Assembly: GCF_000025325.1 (NCBI RefSeq)
Contig: NC_013743.1
Coordinates: forward strand, 3,162,001 to 3,226,000
DNA: 64,000 bases
Direction: 5' to 3'
From: Haloterrigena turkmenica DSM 5511
GTDB taxonomy: Archaea; Halobacteriota; Halobacteria; Halobacteriales; Natrialbaceae
Positions 1-8,986 of the stretch are shown piece after piece (the first letter of the stretch is position 1; the number at the start of each line of letters is the position of its first letter). The position numbers and the translations under genes were made by a program. The notes under the pieces were generated by a model. That model worked only from the letters and a program-made list of their open reading frames with translations, made no database searches and was not told the origin of the DNA.

Positions 1-2
1 CG

Positions 3-1088
3 GCCGAAATCGCCGACGATCCGGAGGTCGACCTCACGCAGGACGAGGCCGAAGCGTTCCTCGACGGCGTCTTCGGCGTCGAGATGAACACGATCGAACT
101 GAGTCACAGCCAGAGCGACACGGCGGTCGAGGGCGAGTGGCACGCCGACGTCAGCAACCTGACCCCGCTCGCAGAGAGCGCGGTCGACCTCTTCGAGAGC
201 GTCGACGACGAGGAGTTCCAGGAACTCGGCGTCACCGAGGATCTCCGAGCGCAGTTCGAGGCCCGGTCGGAAGCGGACCTCGTTCGGACCACCGAGTGGG
301 AAGCCGAACTCACGTCGAACGACGGCGATGAGACGGTGACGCTGACGGCCTCGATGAGCGCCGACAGCGAGAACTGGGACGCGTACGTCGACGAACTCGA
401 GGAACGCGAAATCGAGCGACAGGCCAATCTCACCTTCGAGGGGCACGGCGAAACGGTCGACGACGAGATCGAGTTCGAACTGGCGATCGACGTCAGCCAG
501 GACGACCTGTTCGACACCGGACTCGCGGCGCTGACCCAGCAACTCGAGAACGACTCGGCGGTCGGTGAGGACGATCTCGAACTCTGGCAGGCCCTCGAGG
601 ACGCCGACCTCCAGGTATCGGGTCTCGACGTCGACGCGAGCGACGGTACGACGACGGTGACTGCGGGCGCGAAGTTCGATAACTTCTCCGCGTTCGAGGA
701 GATCATCGAGGACGAGTTCCACGGCGTCTCCGTGAGCCACATTTACGCCGAAGCGGACGACGAGACCGAGACCCGGTACCTCTACGCCGACGGCCTCGTC
801 GACGCCGATCCGTCCGAGGACGACGTCAGGGAGACCGCGCTCGTCGACAGCGAGACGGAGATTCACCTCGACGCGTCGCTCGAGGAACATCCCCGACTCG
901 ACGTGGCGGAGGCAGGCGAGTTCCTCGGGGTCGAAACCGAGGGCGAGAACGAAACTGACGGAAACGAGACCGGCGGAAACGAGACCGATAGCGACGACGG
1001 GGAGGACGGCGACAGCATGCCGGGATTCGGCGTCACGGTCGCGCTCGCCGCCTTGCTCTCGATCGCACTGCTCCGGAGACGGAACTGA
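3..1088 (+). CDS. Secreted surface protein with PGF-CTERM anchor (5' partial)
   Basis: The reading frame is open from the first bases of the window, so the true start lies upstream. About 360 residues are visible. The protein is very acidic and rich in beta-prone stretches with no recognised enzymatic motif. A low-complexity linker with three N-E-T glycosylation sequons precedes the C-terminal signature: the PGF motif, a hydrophobic helix and a final R-R-R cluster. In haloarchaea this tripartite tail is the recognition signal for archaeosortase A (ArtA), which removes it and attaches the protein to membrane lipid. The protein is therefore expected on the outer cell surface. Its specific role is not recognised. 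Confidence 0.85.
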   Translation, partial: AEIADDPEVDLTQDEAEAFLDGVFGVEMNTIELSHSQSDTAVEGEWHADVSNLTPLAESAVDLFESVDDEEFQELGVTEDLRAQFEARSEADLVRTTEWEAELTSNDGDETVTLTASMSADSENWDAYVDELEEREIERQANLTFEGHGETVDDEIEFELAIDVSQDDLFDTGLAALTQQLENDSAVGEDDLELWQALEDADLQVSGLDVDASDGTTTVTAGAKFDNFSAFEEIIEDEFHGVSVSHIYAEADDETETRYLYADGLVDADPSEDDVRETALVDSETEIHLDASLEEHPRLDVAEAGEFLGVETEGENETDGNETGGNETDSDDGEDGDSMPGFGVTVALAALLSIALLRRRN

Positions 1089-1204
1089 ACGGCCGGCTCA
1101 CCGAGATAACGGCGTTTCGACGCATCGATGGGCGGTCGACGGACGACGATCCGTCGCCAATTGAAAATCGAGTTCGTCTTTTTCCGGCGAGAACGGACGG
1201 AGCC

Positions 1205-2446
1205 CTACAGGAACTGATCGAGTTTGAGGTGCTGTTTCGCGAAGCGGGCGAGCAGCGGCGCGTCGTCGATATCGAACAGCTTCGCGAGGGCGAGAATATT
1301 TCCGTTGTTCGCCGCCGCGAGCGTCTCCTCGTCGAGGCGGTGGAGATCGGCCATGAACTGATCGTAGCGCTCGTTCGGCGCGAGGTAGAGCAGTTGGGTC
1401 ATCAGCAGTCGCTTGCGCTGGTTGGGCGCGACGTCGCGGTGCCAGAGGGTGTCGTACACCTCGAGGTTCTCGGCGGTCGGCTCGAGGCCGTGTTTGAGAC
1501 AGCTGTCGACGGCGACGGCCGCGACGCGACCGGACTGCATGCACTTGTTGATCCCCTCGCCCCACAGCGGGTCGACCGTCGGGACGGTGTCGCCGATGGC
1601 CATGAACCGGTCGGTGTGCATCCGTTCCGGCAGCTGGAGGTGGGCCGAGCCTCGGTGTTGTTTCCCCTCGAGGCGCTCGGCGTTCGCGAAGCGGGGGTCC
1701 GTCTCGAGCCAGTGCTCGAGGTAGTCGTCGACCGTGTGGCCGTCCTTGGCGTACCGACTGTGGTGCTCGTTCTGGAGGTAACAGAGTCCGACCTTGGCGG
1801 TGTCCTCGCCGGTGTGGAAGACCCACGAGTAGCCGCCGGGGGCGATCTCGTGGTCCAGTCGGAGCATCATCGCGTCGTTCAGGTCGGCGAACCCGGGCCG
1901 GTCGATGTCGATCCCCTCGAATTCATACTCGATGCCGATCGCGTGGTTCTCGCGTTTCAGGTCGACGACGTCGAGTTTCTTCGCTAGCGGTGCGGACGGT
2001 CCCGTCGCGTCGATCACGATATCGCCGTAGACCTCCTCGTCGCCGTTGTACCGAACGCCGACGATCTCGCCGTTCTCCATGATCGGAGCAGTGACGCGGG
2101 CGTCAAACAGGTACTCCGCACCGCCGTCGCGACCGTCCTCGACGAGGAAGCGCTTGAAGTCGGCGAACTCAAGCACCGCGCCGGGCTGTTCCTGCACGTA
2201 GTGGTCGGTCGGCGACTCGAGGACGACGCTGTCGGTGTACTGCATGACGACGTCGTCCGGGATCCCGAAGGAGGCCATCATCGACGGGAACGTTCCCGCT
2301 GTCGACTTGTTGCTCTGGCGCGGGAACTCGTCTTCCGACTCGGTCTCGAGGACCACGACGTCGTAGCCCCTGGCAACGAGGTCGCGTGCGCACTGTCCCC
2401 CGGCGGGACCGGCACCAGCGATGACCACATCGTAGCGGTTGTTCAT
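1205..2446 (-). CDS. Geranylgeranyl reductase family FAD-dependent oxidoreductase
   Basis: This is a 413-residue flavoprotein. The N-terminal Rossmann motif (VIAGAGPAGGQCARDL) binds FAD, and a second FAD-contact motif (MAIGDTVPTVDPLWGEGI) lies near residue 290, as in the digeranylgeranylglycerophospholipid reductase / geranylgeranyl reductase family. These enzymes saturate isoprenoid chains of archaeal lipids or quinones. The substrate cannot be told from sequence, because haloarchaea carry several paralogues. The start at 2446 was chosen over an ATG nine codons earlier because the family begins just before the dinucleotide-binding strand. A TATA-like stretch lies about 35 bases upstream. It follows the universal stress gene in the same direction, but the 170-base gap suggests its own promoter. 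Confidence 0.85.
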   Translation of the reverse strand: MNNRYDVVIAGAGPAGGQCARDLVARGYDVVVLETESEDEFPRQSNKSTAGTFPSMMASFGIPDDVVMQYTDSVVLESPTDHYVQEQPGAVLEFADFKRFLVEDGRDGGAEYLFDARVTAPIMENGEIVGVRYNGDEEVYGDIVIDATGPSAPLAKKLDVVDLKRENHAIGIEYEFEGIDIDRPGFADLNDAMMLRLDHEIAPGGYSWVFHTGEDTAKVGLCYLQNEHHSRYAKDGHTVDDYLEHWLETDPRFANAERLEGKQHRGSAHLQLPERMHTDRFMAIGDTVPTVDPLWGEGINKCMQSGRVAAVAVDSCLKHGLEPTAENLEVYDTLWHRDVAPNQRKRLLMTQLLYLAPNERYDQFMADLHRLDEETLAAANNGNILALAKLFDIDDAPLLARFAKQHLKLDQFL

Positions 2447-2614
2447 ACCGCCGAAACTATTTCGAAGCCACATTAGTTTATTCAGTTACGGTGGAGTGTC
2501 CGTCCCCAGACAACGAGTTTCGAAGGAGGGGGAAGGGACGTCCCAGAGCCGATGCAGGCGCCTTCCGGACCTCTCGAACGGAGATGACGCGCTCCCCCCT
2601 TCGGTCGCCGGCCG

Positions 2615-3031
2615 TCAGCGAACGATCGTCACCGGAACGGACGATCGGCGGGCGATCCGTTCCGCGACGCTCCCGAGCAAGACCCGCGAGATGCCCGACC
2701 GGCCGTGACTGCCGACGACGATCCGGTCGACCGCGCGATCGGTCGCGTACTCGAGGACGGCGGCCGCGGGCTGACCGGTCAGGAGTGCCGTCTCGATCTC
2801 GCAGTCCCGCTCGGCCGCTGCCTCCAGGGCCGTCTCGAACAGCGCGGTCGCCCGCTCCCGGCGCTGTTTGCGGATCCCGTCGGCGCCGATGTGTGCGGCC
2901 TCGCCGTAGCCGCTCTCGTTCGGATCGATGACGTGGACGACGACGATATCGTCGTCGGCGTGGTTCTCGAGCGCGTACTCGAGGGCCGCCCGACCGGGAT
3001 CCGACTCGTCGAGAGCGACCAGAATCGTCAT
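2615..3031 (-). CDS. Universal stress protein, UspA family
   Basis: This 138-residue single-domain Usp begins MTILVALDES, the first strand and the Asp that contacts the nucleotide. It ends with the ATP-binding signature GSHGRSGISRVLLGSVAERI followed by the terminal strand VPVTIV. The full G-x2-G-x9-G-(S/T) pattern is present, so it belongs to the nucleotide-binding subgroup. Cytoplasmic stress or energy-state signalling is the usual inference; no specific partner is indicated. It is divergent from the NrfD-type gene across a 346-base spacer. Confidence 0.9.
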   Translation of the reverse strand: MTILVALDESDPGRAALEYALENHADDDIVVVHVIDPNESGYGEAAHIGADGIRKQRRERATALFETALEAAAERDCEIETALLTGQPAAAVLEYATDRAVDRIVVGSHGRSGISRVLLGSVAERIARRSSVPVTIVR

Positions 3032-3377
3032 GGACGACGGTTCGGCCCGCAGCCACTTGGAGGTGCCACACCGTTCACAGCCACTGCAGCGACGTTCCGA
3101 ACCCAGTCGGTCGTTGACGCCCCGATGGCGCTACCGAAACGTCCGAATACGGGCGACAACTCGTCGTTACTCGAGTCTCGGCGTTCACAGTCGGTCGCGG
3201 AGCAACGGCTTGCAGCGACTCGCGAACCCGCGACCGCGACTCGGCTCGTGGTGGGACGGGGGTTGAGCGGAACGACCGGTCGGGGACGAGAGTCCGTTTC
3301 GACTCGTTCGGTGGTGCTTGCAAAGCCAACGGATGCAATGACGGGAGTGGTACGCGTATGCTTGTGAAGGTCAACCA
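3032..3377. other. Intergenic spacer, divergent promoters
   Basis: This 346-base spacer separates the stress-protein gene from the NrfD-type gene. I see no convincing ORF or RNA gene. A weak TATA-like CGTATGCTT lies about 25 bases before the NrfD-type ATG, consistent with a leaderless transcript. No strong inverted repeat was noticed. Confidence 0.4.
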
Positions 3378-4724
3378 ATGAGTACGAAAACGCCACGGAA
3401 GGCCGACATCTTGCGTCCGATACAGAACACGTCGACGAAGTACTTCGCGCTGGCCGCCGTCGCGGGATTGGCGTTTACCCTGTTCCTGCTCGGCTGGTTC
3501 TACCAGCTCTACGAGGGAATGGTCGTCACCGGCCTCGCGGACTGGGGGTCGGGCGGCGGCGTCACGTGGGGCGTCTACATCGGTGCGTTCATCTGGTGGG
3601 TCGGGATCGCACACGGCGGCATCATCCTCTCAGCCGCCGTCCGGCTGCTCGGGATGGAACGGTACATGCCGGTCGCTCGCCTGGCGGAGCTGCTGACGAT
3701 CGCGGGACTCTCGGCGGCCGGCTTCTACATCATCGTCCACATGGGTCGGCCCGACCGGATGGTCACGAGCGTGCTGGGCCACTACCACATCACGGTCCAC
3801 AACTCGCCGCTGGTGTGGGACGTGACCGTCATCACCGCCTACCTCGTGTTGACGGCGACCTACCTCTCGCTGACGCTTCGCTACGACGTCAGCCGGCTTC
3901 GCGATCAGTTGCCGGATCGGTTCGGTCCGATCTATCGGTTCATGACGATCGGCTACACCGAGAAGGAAGACGAGATCATCGAGCGAATGGTCTGGTGGCT
4001 CGCGCTGGCGATCATCATCATGGCCCCGCTCTTGCTCCACGGCGGCGTCATCCCGTGGCTGTTCGCGGTGATCCCGACGATGCCGGGCTGGTTCGGCGCC
4101 GTTCAGGGCCCGCAGTTCCTCACTATCGCCCTCACCTCGGCGATCAGCGGCGTTATCCTGCTGTCCTACGCCTTCCGCTGGGCCTACGACTGGGATCACA
4201 TCATCACCGATGACATCTTCCGCGGCCTGCTGCTGTGGCTCGGCTTCTTCTGTCTGCTCTTCCTCTGGCTGCAGCTCCAGCAGCTCGTCACCGGCCTGTT
4301 CACGGCACCCGTGGACGTCACCCACGCGGCCGAGGGGCGGATTCACCAACCGCTGTACGTCCTCGCGATGGGGCTCGTCTTCACGGCGCTCGCGTTCATC
4401 TTCGCACAGACGATTCGCCCGGCGCTGTTCACCAAGAAGCGATCCGTCGCCGCCGGCCTCATGGTCCTCACCGGGACGCTGATCGAGAAGATTCTGTTCG
4501 TCGTCGAGGGATTCCTGCACCCGACGCTCGACATCTACGGCGCGGTGCCCGGCGAGTACTCCCCGAGTCTCATCGAAATCTCGTCGCTGACCGGCACGGT
4601 CGGGATGGTGACGCTGTTTTTCCTCACGGTGGCCAAACTGTTCCCGGTCGTCGAACTCCACGCGATCGAACACCTCCAGGAGAAACAGACGCCCCAGGAG
4701 GAACCGGTGACGCAAGACGACTAA
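3378..4724 (+). CDS. nrfD: NrfD/PsrC-family polytopic membrane subunit
   Basis: This 448-residue protein has about ten hydrophobic helices. After a short cytoplasmic N-terminus come helices near residues 25-50, 60-90, 110-130, 150-170, 205-230, 250-270, 285-310, 330-350, 360-380 and 405-425. The pattern and the conserved G-x-Y-I-x-F-I-W-W-V-G-I-A-H-G segment match the NrfD/PsrC/HybB family. These proteins exchange electrons between the quinone pool and a periplasmic-side iron-sulfur/molybdo-enzyme, sometimes coupled to proton movement. No iron-sulfur or molybdopterin partner is adjacent: neighbours are a stress protein and a small antitoxin-like gene. The assignment to the family is firm, but the electron partner is unknown. 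Confidence 0.85.
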   Translation: MSTKTPRKADILRPIQNTSTKYFALAAVAGLAFTLFLLGWFYQLYEGMVVTGLADWGSGGGVTWGVYIGAFIWWVGIAHGGIILSAAVRLLGMERYMPVARLAELLTIAGLSAAGFYIIVHMGRPDRMVTSVLGHYHITVHNSPLVWDVTVITAYLVLTATYLSLTLRYDVSRLRDQLPDRFGPIYRFMTIGYTEKEDEIIERMVWWLALAIIIMAPLLLHGGVIPWLFAVIPTMPGWFGAVQGPQFLTIALTSAISGVILLSYAFRWAYDWDHIITDDIFRGLLLWLGFFCLLFLWLQLQQLVTGLFTAPVDVTHAAEGRIHQPLYVLAMGLVFTALAFIFAQTIRPALFTKKRSVAAGLMVLTGTLIEKILFVVEGFLHPTLDIYGAVPGEYSPSLIEISSLTGTVGMVTLFFLTVAKLFPVVELHAIEHLQEKQTPQEEPVTQDD

Positions 4725-4876
4725 CGGTTCAGCCGTTATCTCCCAGTTTCGTCTACAGCCGCCTCCGTGAGCGATACCGTCCTAGCGGCGACGGGTCGGA
4801 GTCACGCCTCAACGATCGTTTCGCCGTCAGGTTCCGATCGAACGGGAAGGCCGGACACTCGAGGCCCACGCGGCCG

Positions 4877-5026
4877 TCACTCGGAGTAGCCTTCCTGCAG
4901 GAACGCGCCCTCGGTCTCGTAGATCGAGAGGAGCTCCTCGAGGAACTCCTCGTAGGACTCGCCCTCTTCGCAGTGGCTGTCGAGTCGTTCTTTCATGTCG
5001 TCGCTGAGTTCGATGGTGTGAGTCAT
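4877..5026 (-). CDS. Small antitoxin-like / ribbon-helix-helix-like protein
   Basis: This 49-residue acidic protein begins MTHTIELSDDMKERLDSH and continues with two predicted helices rich in Glu (SYEEFLEELLSIYETEG). The N-terminal beta strand followed by two helices resembles short ribbon-helix-helix or VapB-like antitoxins found throughout haloarchaea. No toxin gene is adjacent, so a toxin-antitoxin role is not supported here. The start at 5026 was preferred because the upstream extension is Arg-rich and unlike haloarchaeal protein. Confidence 0.7.
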   Translation of the reverse strand: MTHTIELSDDMKERLDSHCEEGESYEEFLEELLSIYETEGAFLQEGYSE

Positions 5027-5205
5027 AGCTGGACGGAAGCGGACGCTTCGACCGTACCGTCGTCGGCCGCCGTCAAATAGCTCGGGGGCGCGCTTGCAGC
5101 GAGACCGATCGCGTGACGGGCGACCGGTGCGGGCGACGGAGACGCCGTGTCGGGCTGGCACGGGACGGCCCCGGAGTTAACCCGGTCGTCGTGAAAGCAC
5201 CGGGT

Positions 5206-5445
5206 ATGACAGCAACACTGACTGACGACGAGGTCGGCAAGACGGTCGTCGACGCCGAAGGCAAGGAGCTCGGTATCGTCGCGAAAGTCGAGAACGGGCG
5301 CGCCTCCGTCGACCCGAACCCGTCGATCGCAGAGCAGCTCCTCGCCTCGCTGGGCGTCGAGGGCGAGGACGACGAGGACTACGTCGTCACCGAGGACATG
5401 CTCGACTCCGTCGGCGAGGAGATCGTGCTGCGCGGGAACCTCTGA
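5206..5445 (+). CDS. PRC-barrel-like small protein
   Basis: This 79-residue protein opens with TLTDDEVGKTVVDAEGKELG, a Gly-centred beta hairpin typical of PRC-barrel domains. A linker and a second half ending in EIVLRGNL follow. PRC-barrel proteins occur in RimM (RNA processing) and as stand-alone domains in archaea, where they are suspected to act in RNA metabolism or cell division. The start was placed at the ATG at 5206 because the longer frame upstream lacks haloarchaeal composition. The function is inferred only from the fold. Confidence 0.75.
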   Translation: MTATLTDDEVGKTVVDAEGKELGIVAKVENGRASVDPNPSIAEQLLASLGVEGEDDEDYVVTEDMLDSVGEEIVLRGNL

Positions 5446-5478
5446 GGCGGCGACGGCCGCCCGGAACGCCGTCTGCGG

Positions 5479-6255
5479 CTACTGCTCGAACGACTGTTCG
5501 CGCCACGTCGTCCAGTCGTACAGCCGCTCGAGTTCGCCGCCCTGCTGGCGGATGGCGACGGCGGTGTCGAACAGGAAGGCGGCGACCAGCGTCGTCCCGA
5601 CGATCCAGATCGCGTCGGTCAGCGCCTCGTATCCCGACAGGAAGCCGGTCACGAGATCGACGGAGACGACGGCGGCGAGACAGAGAATCGCCGGCAGCAG
5701 GTGGCGCGTCAGCGCCGCGAGCGTCGTTCCCTCGTGGACGCGGACCGTCTGGACGGCGTAGAGCACGGCCCACGCCGAGGTGACGATCCAGCCGACGGCG
5801 ATCACCGGGCGCGTCCAGTCGCTCTCGAGGAGGAAGGTCCCCCACCACGCGGCGACGAAGATCCCGATGACGGCGTAGTCGGCCCACGCGGGGACCAGTC
5901 GCGATCGCCCCTCGCCGGGCCGTTCGGCGTGGTACATCGCGCGGATCGCCAGCGCGAGAAAGAGGATGAAAAACAGCACCGCGCCCTCGGCGAACAGGGA
6001 GAGCGAGTCGGCCTCGAGCGCCACCGTCCCGATGTCGGTGACGGCGTACACGATCGCGGCGCCGATCGCGGCGAAGAGGTACCACTGCGCTTCGCGGACG
6101 TCGGCGACGAGGACGTCACGGACGAAGACGTACGTGTAGTACAGCAAAACGAGCGCGGCGACGCCGACCGCGAGGGAGGCGAACAGCTGCCCGATCGCGA
6201 CCGTCGCTTCCGGATCGCTGGCGTCGAACGCGAGTAGCGGTGCCGAGACGAGCAT
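5479..6255 (-). CDS. Hypothetical multi-spanning membrane protein
   Basis: This 258-residue protein has roughly seven hydrophobic helices beginning near residues 18, 57, 88, 125, 150, 185 and 215. It ends in a basic/aromatic cytoplasmic tail. No catalytic or transport motif is evident. A TATA-like CTTTTACATGG lies about 33 bases upstream on the coding strand. It is transcribed in the same direction as nirK upstream, with a 225-base gap that carries this promoter, so it is probably a separate unit. I do not recognise the family. Confidence 0.75.
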   Translation of the reverse strand: MLVSAPLLAFDASDPEATVAIGQLFASLAVGVAALVLLYYTYVFVRDVLVADVREAQWYLFAAIGAAIVYAVTDIGTVALEADSLSLFAEGAVLFFILFLALAIRAMYHAERPGEGRSRLVPAWADYAVIGIFVAAWWGTFLLESDWTRPVIAVGWIVTSAWAVLYAVQTVRVHEGTTLAALTRHLLPAILCLAAVVSVDLVTGFLSGYEALTDAIWIVGTTLVAAFLFDTAVAIRQQGGELERLYDWTTWREQSFEQ

Positions 6256-6480
6256 TATCGGGCGAGTGTTGCTCGGCGACCATGTAAAAGCCCGCCCTCA
6301 GTTACCGTAGGTCGGGAACACGACGCGAGGGCGCTCGATCAGCGTCGCGGCGGTCGCCGAACCGGGTTGCACGCGGACGTCGGGGGCGATATGTGGGTAC
6401 GGAGAAGGAAAAGTGGTCGCTCGAGGCGACCACGGACGGTCGATCGAGTCGATGCTGGTGAACCGCTGGGGCGATCCCGC

Positions 6481-7572
6481 TCACGGACTCTCGTCGTAGA
6501 GGTCGCGAGTGGGTTCGCCGTCGACGTGGATCGCGGCGAGAACGCCCTTGCGGGTCGCGCGGGTCAGCGCGTGGTCGACGAGCTTGACGGGGCCGGGGAC
6601 GGGGAACTCCATCTCGCCGGCGGTCGTCGTCCCGGGGGCGACGGGCGCGGTCTCGATGTTGCGGTCGGGGTCGGTCAGGAGGTCGCCGTCGCGGTAGTAG
6701 CGGCTCCAGACGTTCCCGATGGGGTGGACGGCGCTGGTGAGGTTGGGGCCGCCGTTGGCGAAGTACACCCGCGCGGTCTCGCCCGTGTTGGCCTGCATGG
6801 CGTGGTCCTCGGTGAGGCCGTAGGCCTGGCCGTTGAAGACGACATAGGTGGGCTGTTCGGCGAGCATGGCGTCGAAGTCGAAGGCGTGGTGGCCCTCCTC
6901 GCCGACCTCGCCGTCGGTGTAGAGCTCGTGCTGGCCGAGGTAGTACTCGCGGTCGACCTCCGGAAGCCCCTCCTCGGGTTCGACGAGGATCGCGCCGAAC
7001 ATACCCGAGCTGATGTGGTAGTCCATGTTCGGGATCGCGCAGTGGTAGATGAACACCCCGGGGTAGTCGGCGGTGAAGCTGATCTCGGCGGGATCGTCGC
7101 CGGGGCTGACCGTCGTCGCCTCGGCGCCCCCACCCGGCCCGTAGACAGCGTGGAAGTCCATGTTGTGCTGGGCCATGTTGAGCTCCTCGGGCACGTCGAA
7201 GGTGAGGTTCACGCGGTCGCCCTCGCGAACTCGGATCATCGGCCCGGGCACCTGGCCTTCGAAGGTCATGTACTCGAAGGTGACCCCCGGCTCGATCTCG
7301 GCGACCAGCCGCTCGGTGCGGACGGTCACGTCGTGGACGCGGGGCTCGCACCAGTCGACCGGCGGGGGCACGTCCGTCGGGTCCCGGGCGATCCGGTCGA
7401 CGTCGACAGCCTTCGCCGCCGACAGACCCTCCTCGTCGCCCGCCGGCTCCGTCTCGTTCGCCGCGCTGTCCGCCTGGGGCCGGTCGCCGCCGAGGCAGCC
7501 GGCCACCGCGATGGTGCCGGCCGCGCCCAGCGCCGCCATGAACTGCCGTCGGTTTGCTGCTGTCGTTGTCAT
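6481..7572 (-). CDS. nirK: Copper-containing nitrite reductase (NO-forming)
   Basis: This enzyme reduces nitrite to nitric oxide in denitrification, on the outer face of the membrane. The protein is 363 residues. It begins with a Tat signal (NRRQFMAALGAAG) ending in the lipobox AGC, so it is a predicted lipoprotein anchored at Cys26. Two cupredoxin domains follow. Type 1 copper ligands are His136, Cys178, His186 and Met191; type 2 ligands are His141, His177 and His283. The catalytic Asp139 (HNMDFH) and His257 (LTEDHAM) are both present, so it should be active. No nor or nar genes are in the window. An ATG five codons upstream is an alternative start. A CGAA/TTCG inverted repeat abuts the TATA box (7677-7701). 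Confidence 0.95.
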   Translation of the reverse strand: MTTTAANRRQFMAALGAAGTIAVAGCLGGDRPQADSAANETEPAGDEEGLSAAKAVDVDRIARDPTDVPPPVDWCEPRVHDVTVRTERLVAEIEPGVTFEYMTFEGQVPGPMIRVREGDRVNLTFDVPEELNMAQHNMDFHAVYGPGGGAEATTVSPGDDPAEISFTADYPGVFIYHCAIPNMDYHISSGMFGAILVEPEEGLPEVDREYYLGQHELYTDGEVGEEGHHAFDFDAMLAEQPTYVVFNGQAYGLTEDHAMQANTGETARVYFANGGPNLTSAVHPIGNVWSRYYRDGDLLTDPDRNIETAPVAPGTTTAGEMEFPVPGPVKLVDHALTRATRKGVLAAIHVDGEPTRDLYDESP

Positions 7573-7676
7573 TGGCCTTCTCCTCATCTCTACCTACGAG
7601 TGGACATACGGTCAATACCCGCGACAATTCTCGAGCGATAGTAATCTCGGCGGCGCTTCCCCTGATACACAGGGTG

Positions 7677-7701
7677 TTTAAATATACCCGAACATTGTTC
7701 G
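7677..7701 (-). promoter_or_regulatory. nirK promoter: TATA box with adjoining CGAA/TTCG inverted repeat
   Basis: On the nirK strand a perfect palindrome CGAACA-A-TGTTCG (7701-7689) is followed directly by a BRE/TATA-like GGTATATTTAAA (7688-7677). This places the palindrome just upstream of the basal elements, as expected for an activator site. Transcription would begin near 7655, giving a leader of about 80 bases. The repeat resembles the CGAA-TTCG motif I recall from denitrification promoters controlled by NarO in Haloferax, with one extra central base here. The TATA-like stretch could also serve the divergent aminotransferase gene. Confidence 0.6.
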
Positions 7702-7782
7702 ATTCACACAGTACGGTCGGCCCATCGTCGCGGCTCGAAACCGATCGCCAGAACGAACACGACGCCGACCGACGGACGGGGT

Positions 7783-8907
7783 ATGGACCCCATCGAGTTG
7801 CGCGAGACGATGCCGGCCCTCGAGTCCGGCGCGTATTTCAACTGGGGTGCGGGCGGTCCGAGCCCGCGCCGCGTCGTCGAGGCGGCCGAATCGGCTCTCG
7901 AGTCCCACGAGTTCGAGGCCCCGACGAGCGAGGGGCAGTATCCCGCGGCGTTCGACGCCTACGACGAGGCGCGAGACGCGATCGCGGACCTGCTGGGCGT
8001 GGCGCCCGCCGAGATCGCGCTCACGGAGAGCACGACCGACGGGATCAACCGCGTCGCAGGCGCGCTCGACTGGGACGACGACATCGTCGTTCGAACCGAC
8101 CTCGAGCACTCCGCGGGAATCCTGCCGTGGCAGCGCCTCGAGCGCGAGCGGGGGGTCGATGTGCGGGTTCTCGAGACCGAACGCGGACGATTGGACCTCG
8201 AGGACGTGACGGCGGCGGCCGAGGACGCGACGCTGTTCTGCGTGAGTTCGCTCACCTGGACCCACGGTACCCGACTGCCGGTGTCCGAAATCGTCGATAT
8301 CGCCCACGACGCCGGCGCGCTGGTCCTCGTCGACGCCGTGCAGGCGCCCGGCCAGCGACCGGTCGACGTCCGCGAGTGGGGCGCCGACTTCGTCGCCGCC
8401 GCGGGCCACAAGTGGCTCGTCGGCCCCTTCGGCTCCGGCTTCCTGTACGTTCGCGAGGGGCTCGAGCGCGAGCACGACCTCGTTCCCGCCGCGATCGGCT
8501 ATCGCAGCGTCGTCGACCCGAACGCCGCCGAGTACGAGTACGCGCCGGGAGCCGGACGGTTCGAAGTCGGCACGGCGAGCCCCGCGCCGCACGCGGGACT
8601 GGCGGAATCGATCCGGGCGCTCGAGGAGGTCGGTCTCGACGCGATCGAATCGCGGATCGAACGGCTCACCGATCGGCTCAAGGACGGCCTCTCGGACGAG
8701 CGACTGCTGAGTCCGCGCGGCTTCGAGTCCGGCCTCGTCACTATCGACGTCGAGGATCCCGAATCGACCGTCGAACGGCTTTCCGACGCCGGAATCGTCG
8801 TCAGGTCGCTGCCCGACCCCGACGCGATCCGGGCGTCGGTCCACGCGTTCAACACCCCTGAGGACGTCGATAAGTTGCTCGAGGCGCTCGAGGCGGCGGA
8901 ACCGTGA
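7783..8907 (+). CDS. Aminotransferase class V / cysteine desulfurase-like PLP enzyme
   Basis: This 374-residue fold-type I PLP enzyme has its Schiff-base lysine in the motif AAAGHKWLVGPFGSGFLYV near residue 210. The cofactor-phosphate and ring-stacking segments ALTESTTDGINRVA and VLVDAVQAPGQ are also present. Members of this group include cysteine desulfurases, isopenicillin epimerase-like proteins and kynureninase relatives. The catalytic Cys loop of SufS/IscS is not obvious, so desulfurase activity is not supported. The substrate is unknown. It is followed 79 bases later by a stress-protein gene in the same direction. Confidence 0.85.
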   Translation: MDPIELRETMPALESGAYFNWGAGGPSPRRVVEAAESALESHEFEAPTSEGQYPAAFDAYDEARDAIADLLGVAPAEIALTESTTDGINRVAGALDWDDDIVVRTDLEHSAGILPWQRLERERGVDVRVLETERGRLDLEDVTAAAEDATLFCVSSLTWTHGTRLPVSEIVDIAHDAGALVLVDAVQAPGQRPVDVREWGADFVAAAGHKWLVGPFGSGFLYVREGLEREHDLVPAAIGYRSVVDPNAAEYEYAPGAGRFEVGTASPAPHAGLAESIRALEEVGLDAIESRIERLTDRLKDGLSDERLLSPRGFESGLVTIDVEDPESTVERLSDAGIVVRSLPDPDAIRASVHAFNTPEDVDKLLEALEAAEP

Positions 8908-8986
8908 CCTCGACCGACGCGTCGACCGCACCCAGCCGCCGAGAACAGCGGTGTGGATGTAAGGTCCTCCGTGACGTCGATGGCGT

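Noticed and set aside
4877-5026. Toxin-antitoxin module
   Set aside because: Only the antitoxin-like protein is present; neighbours are not toxin families.
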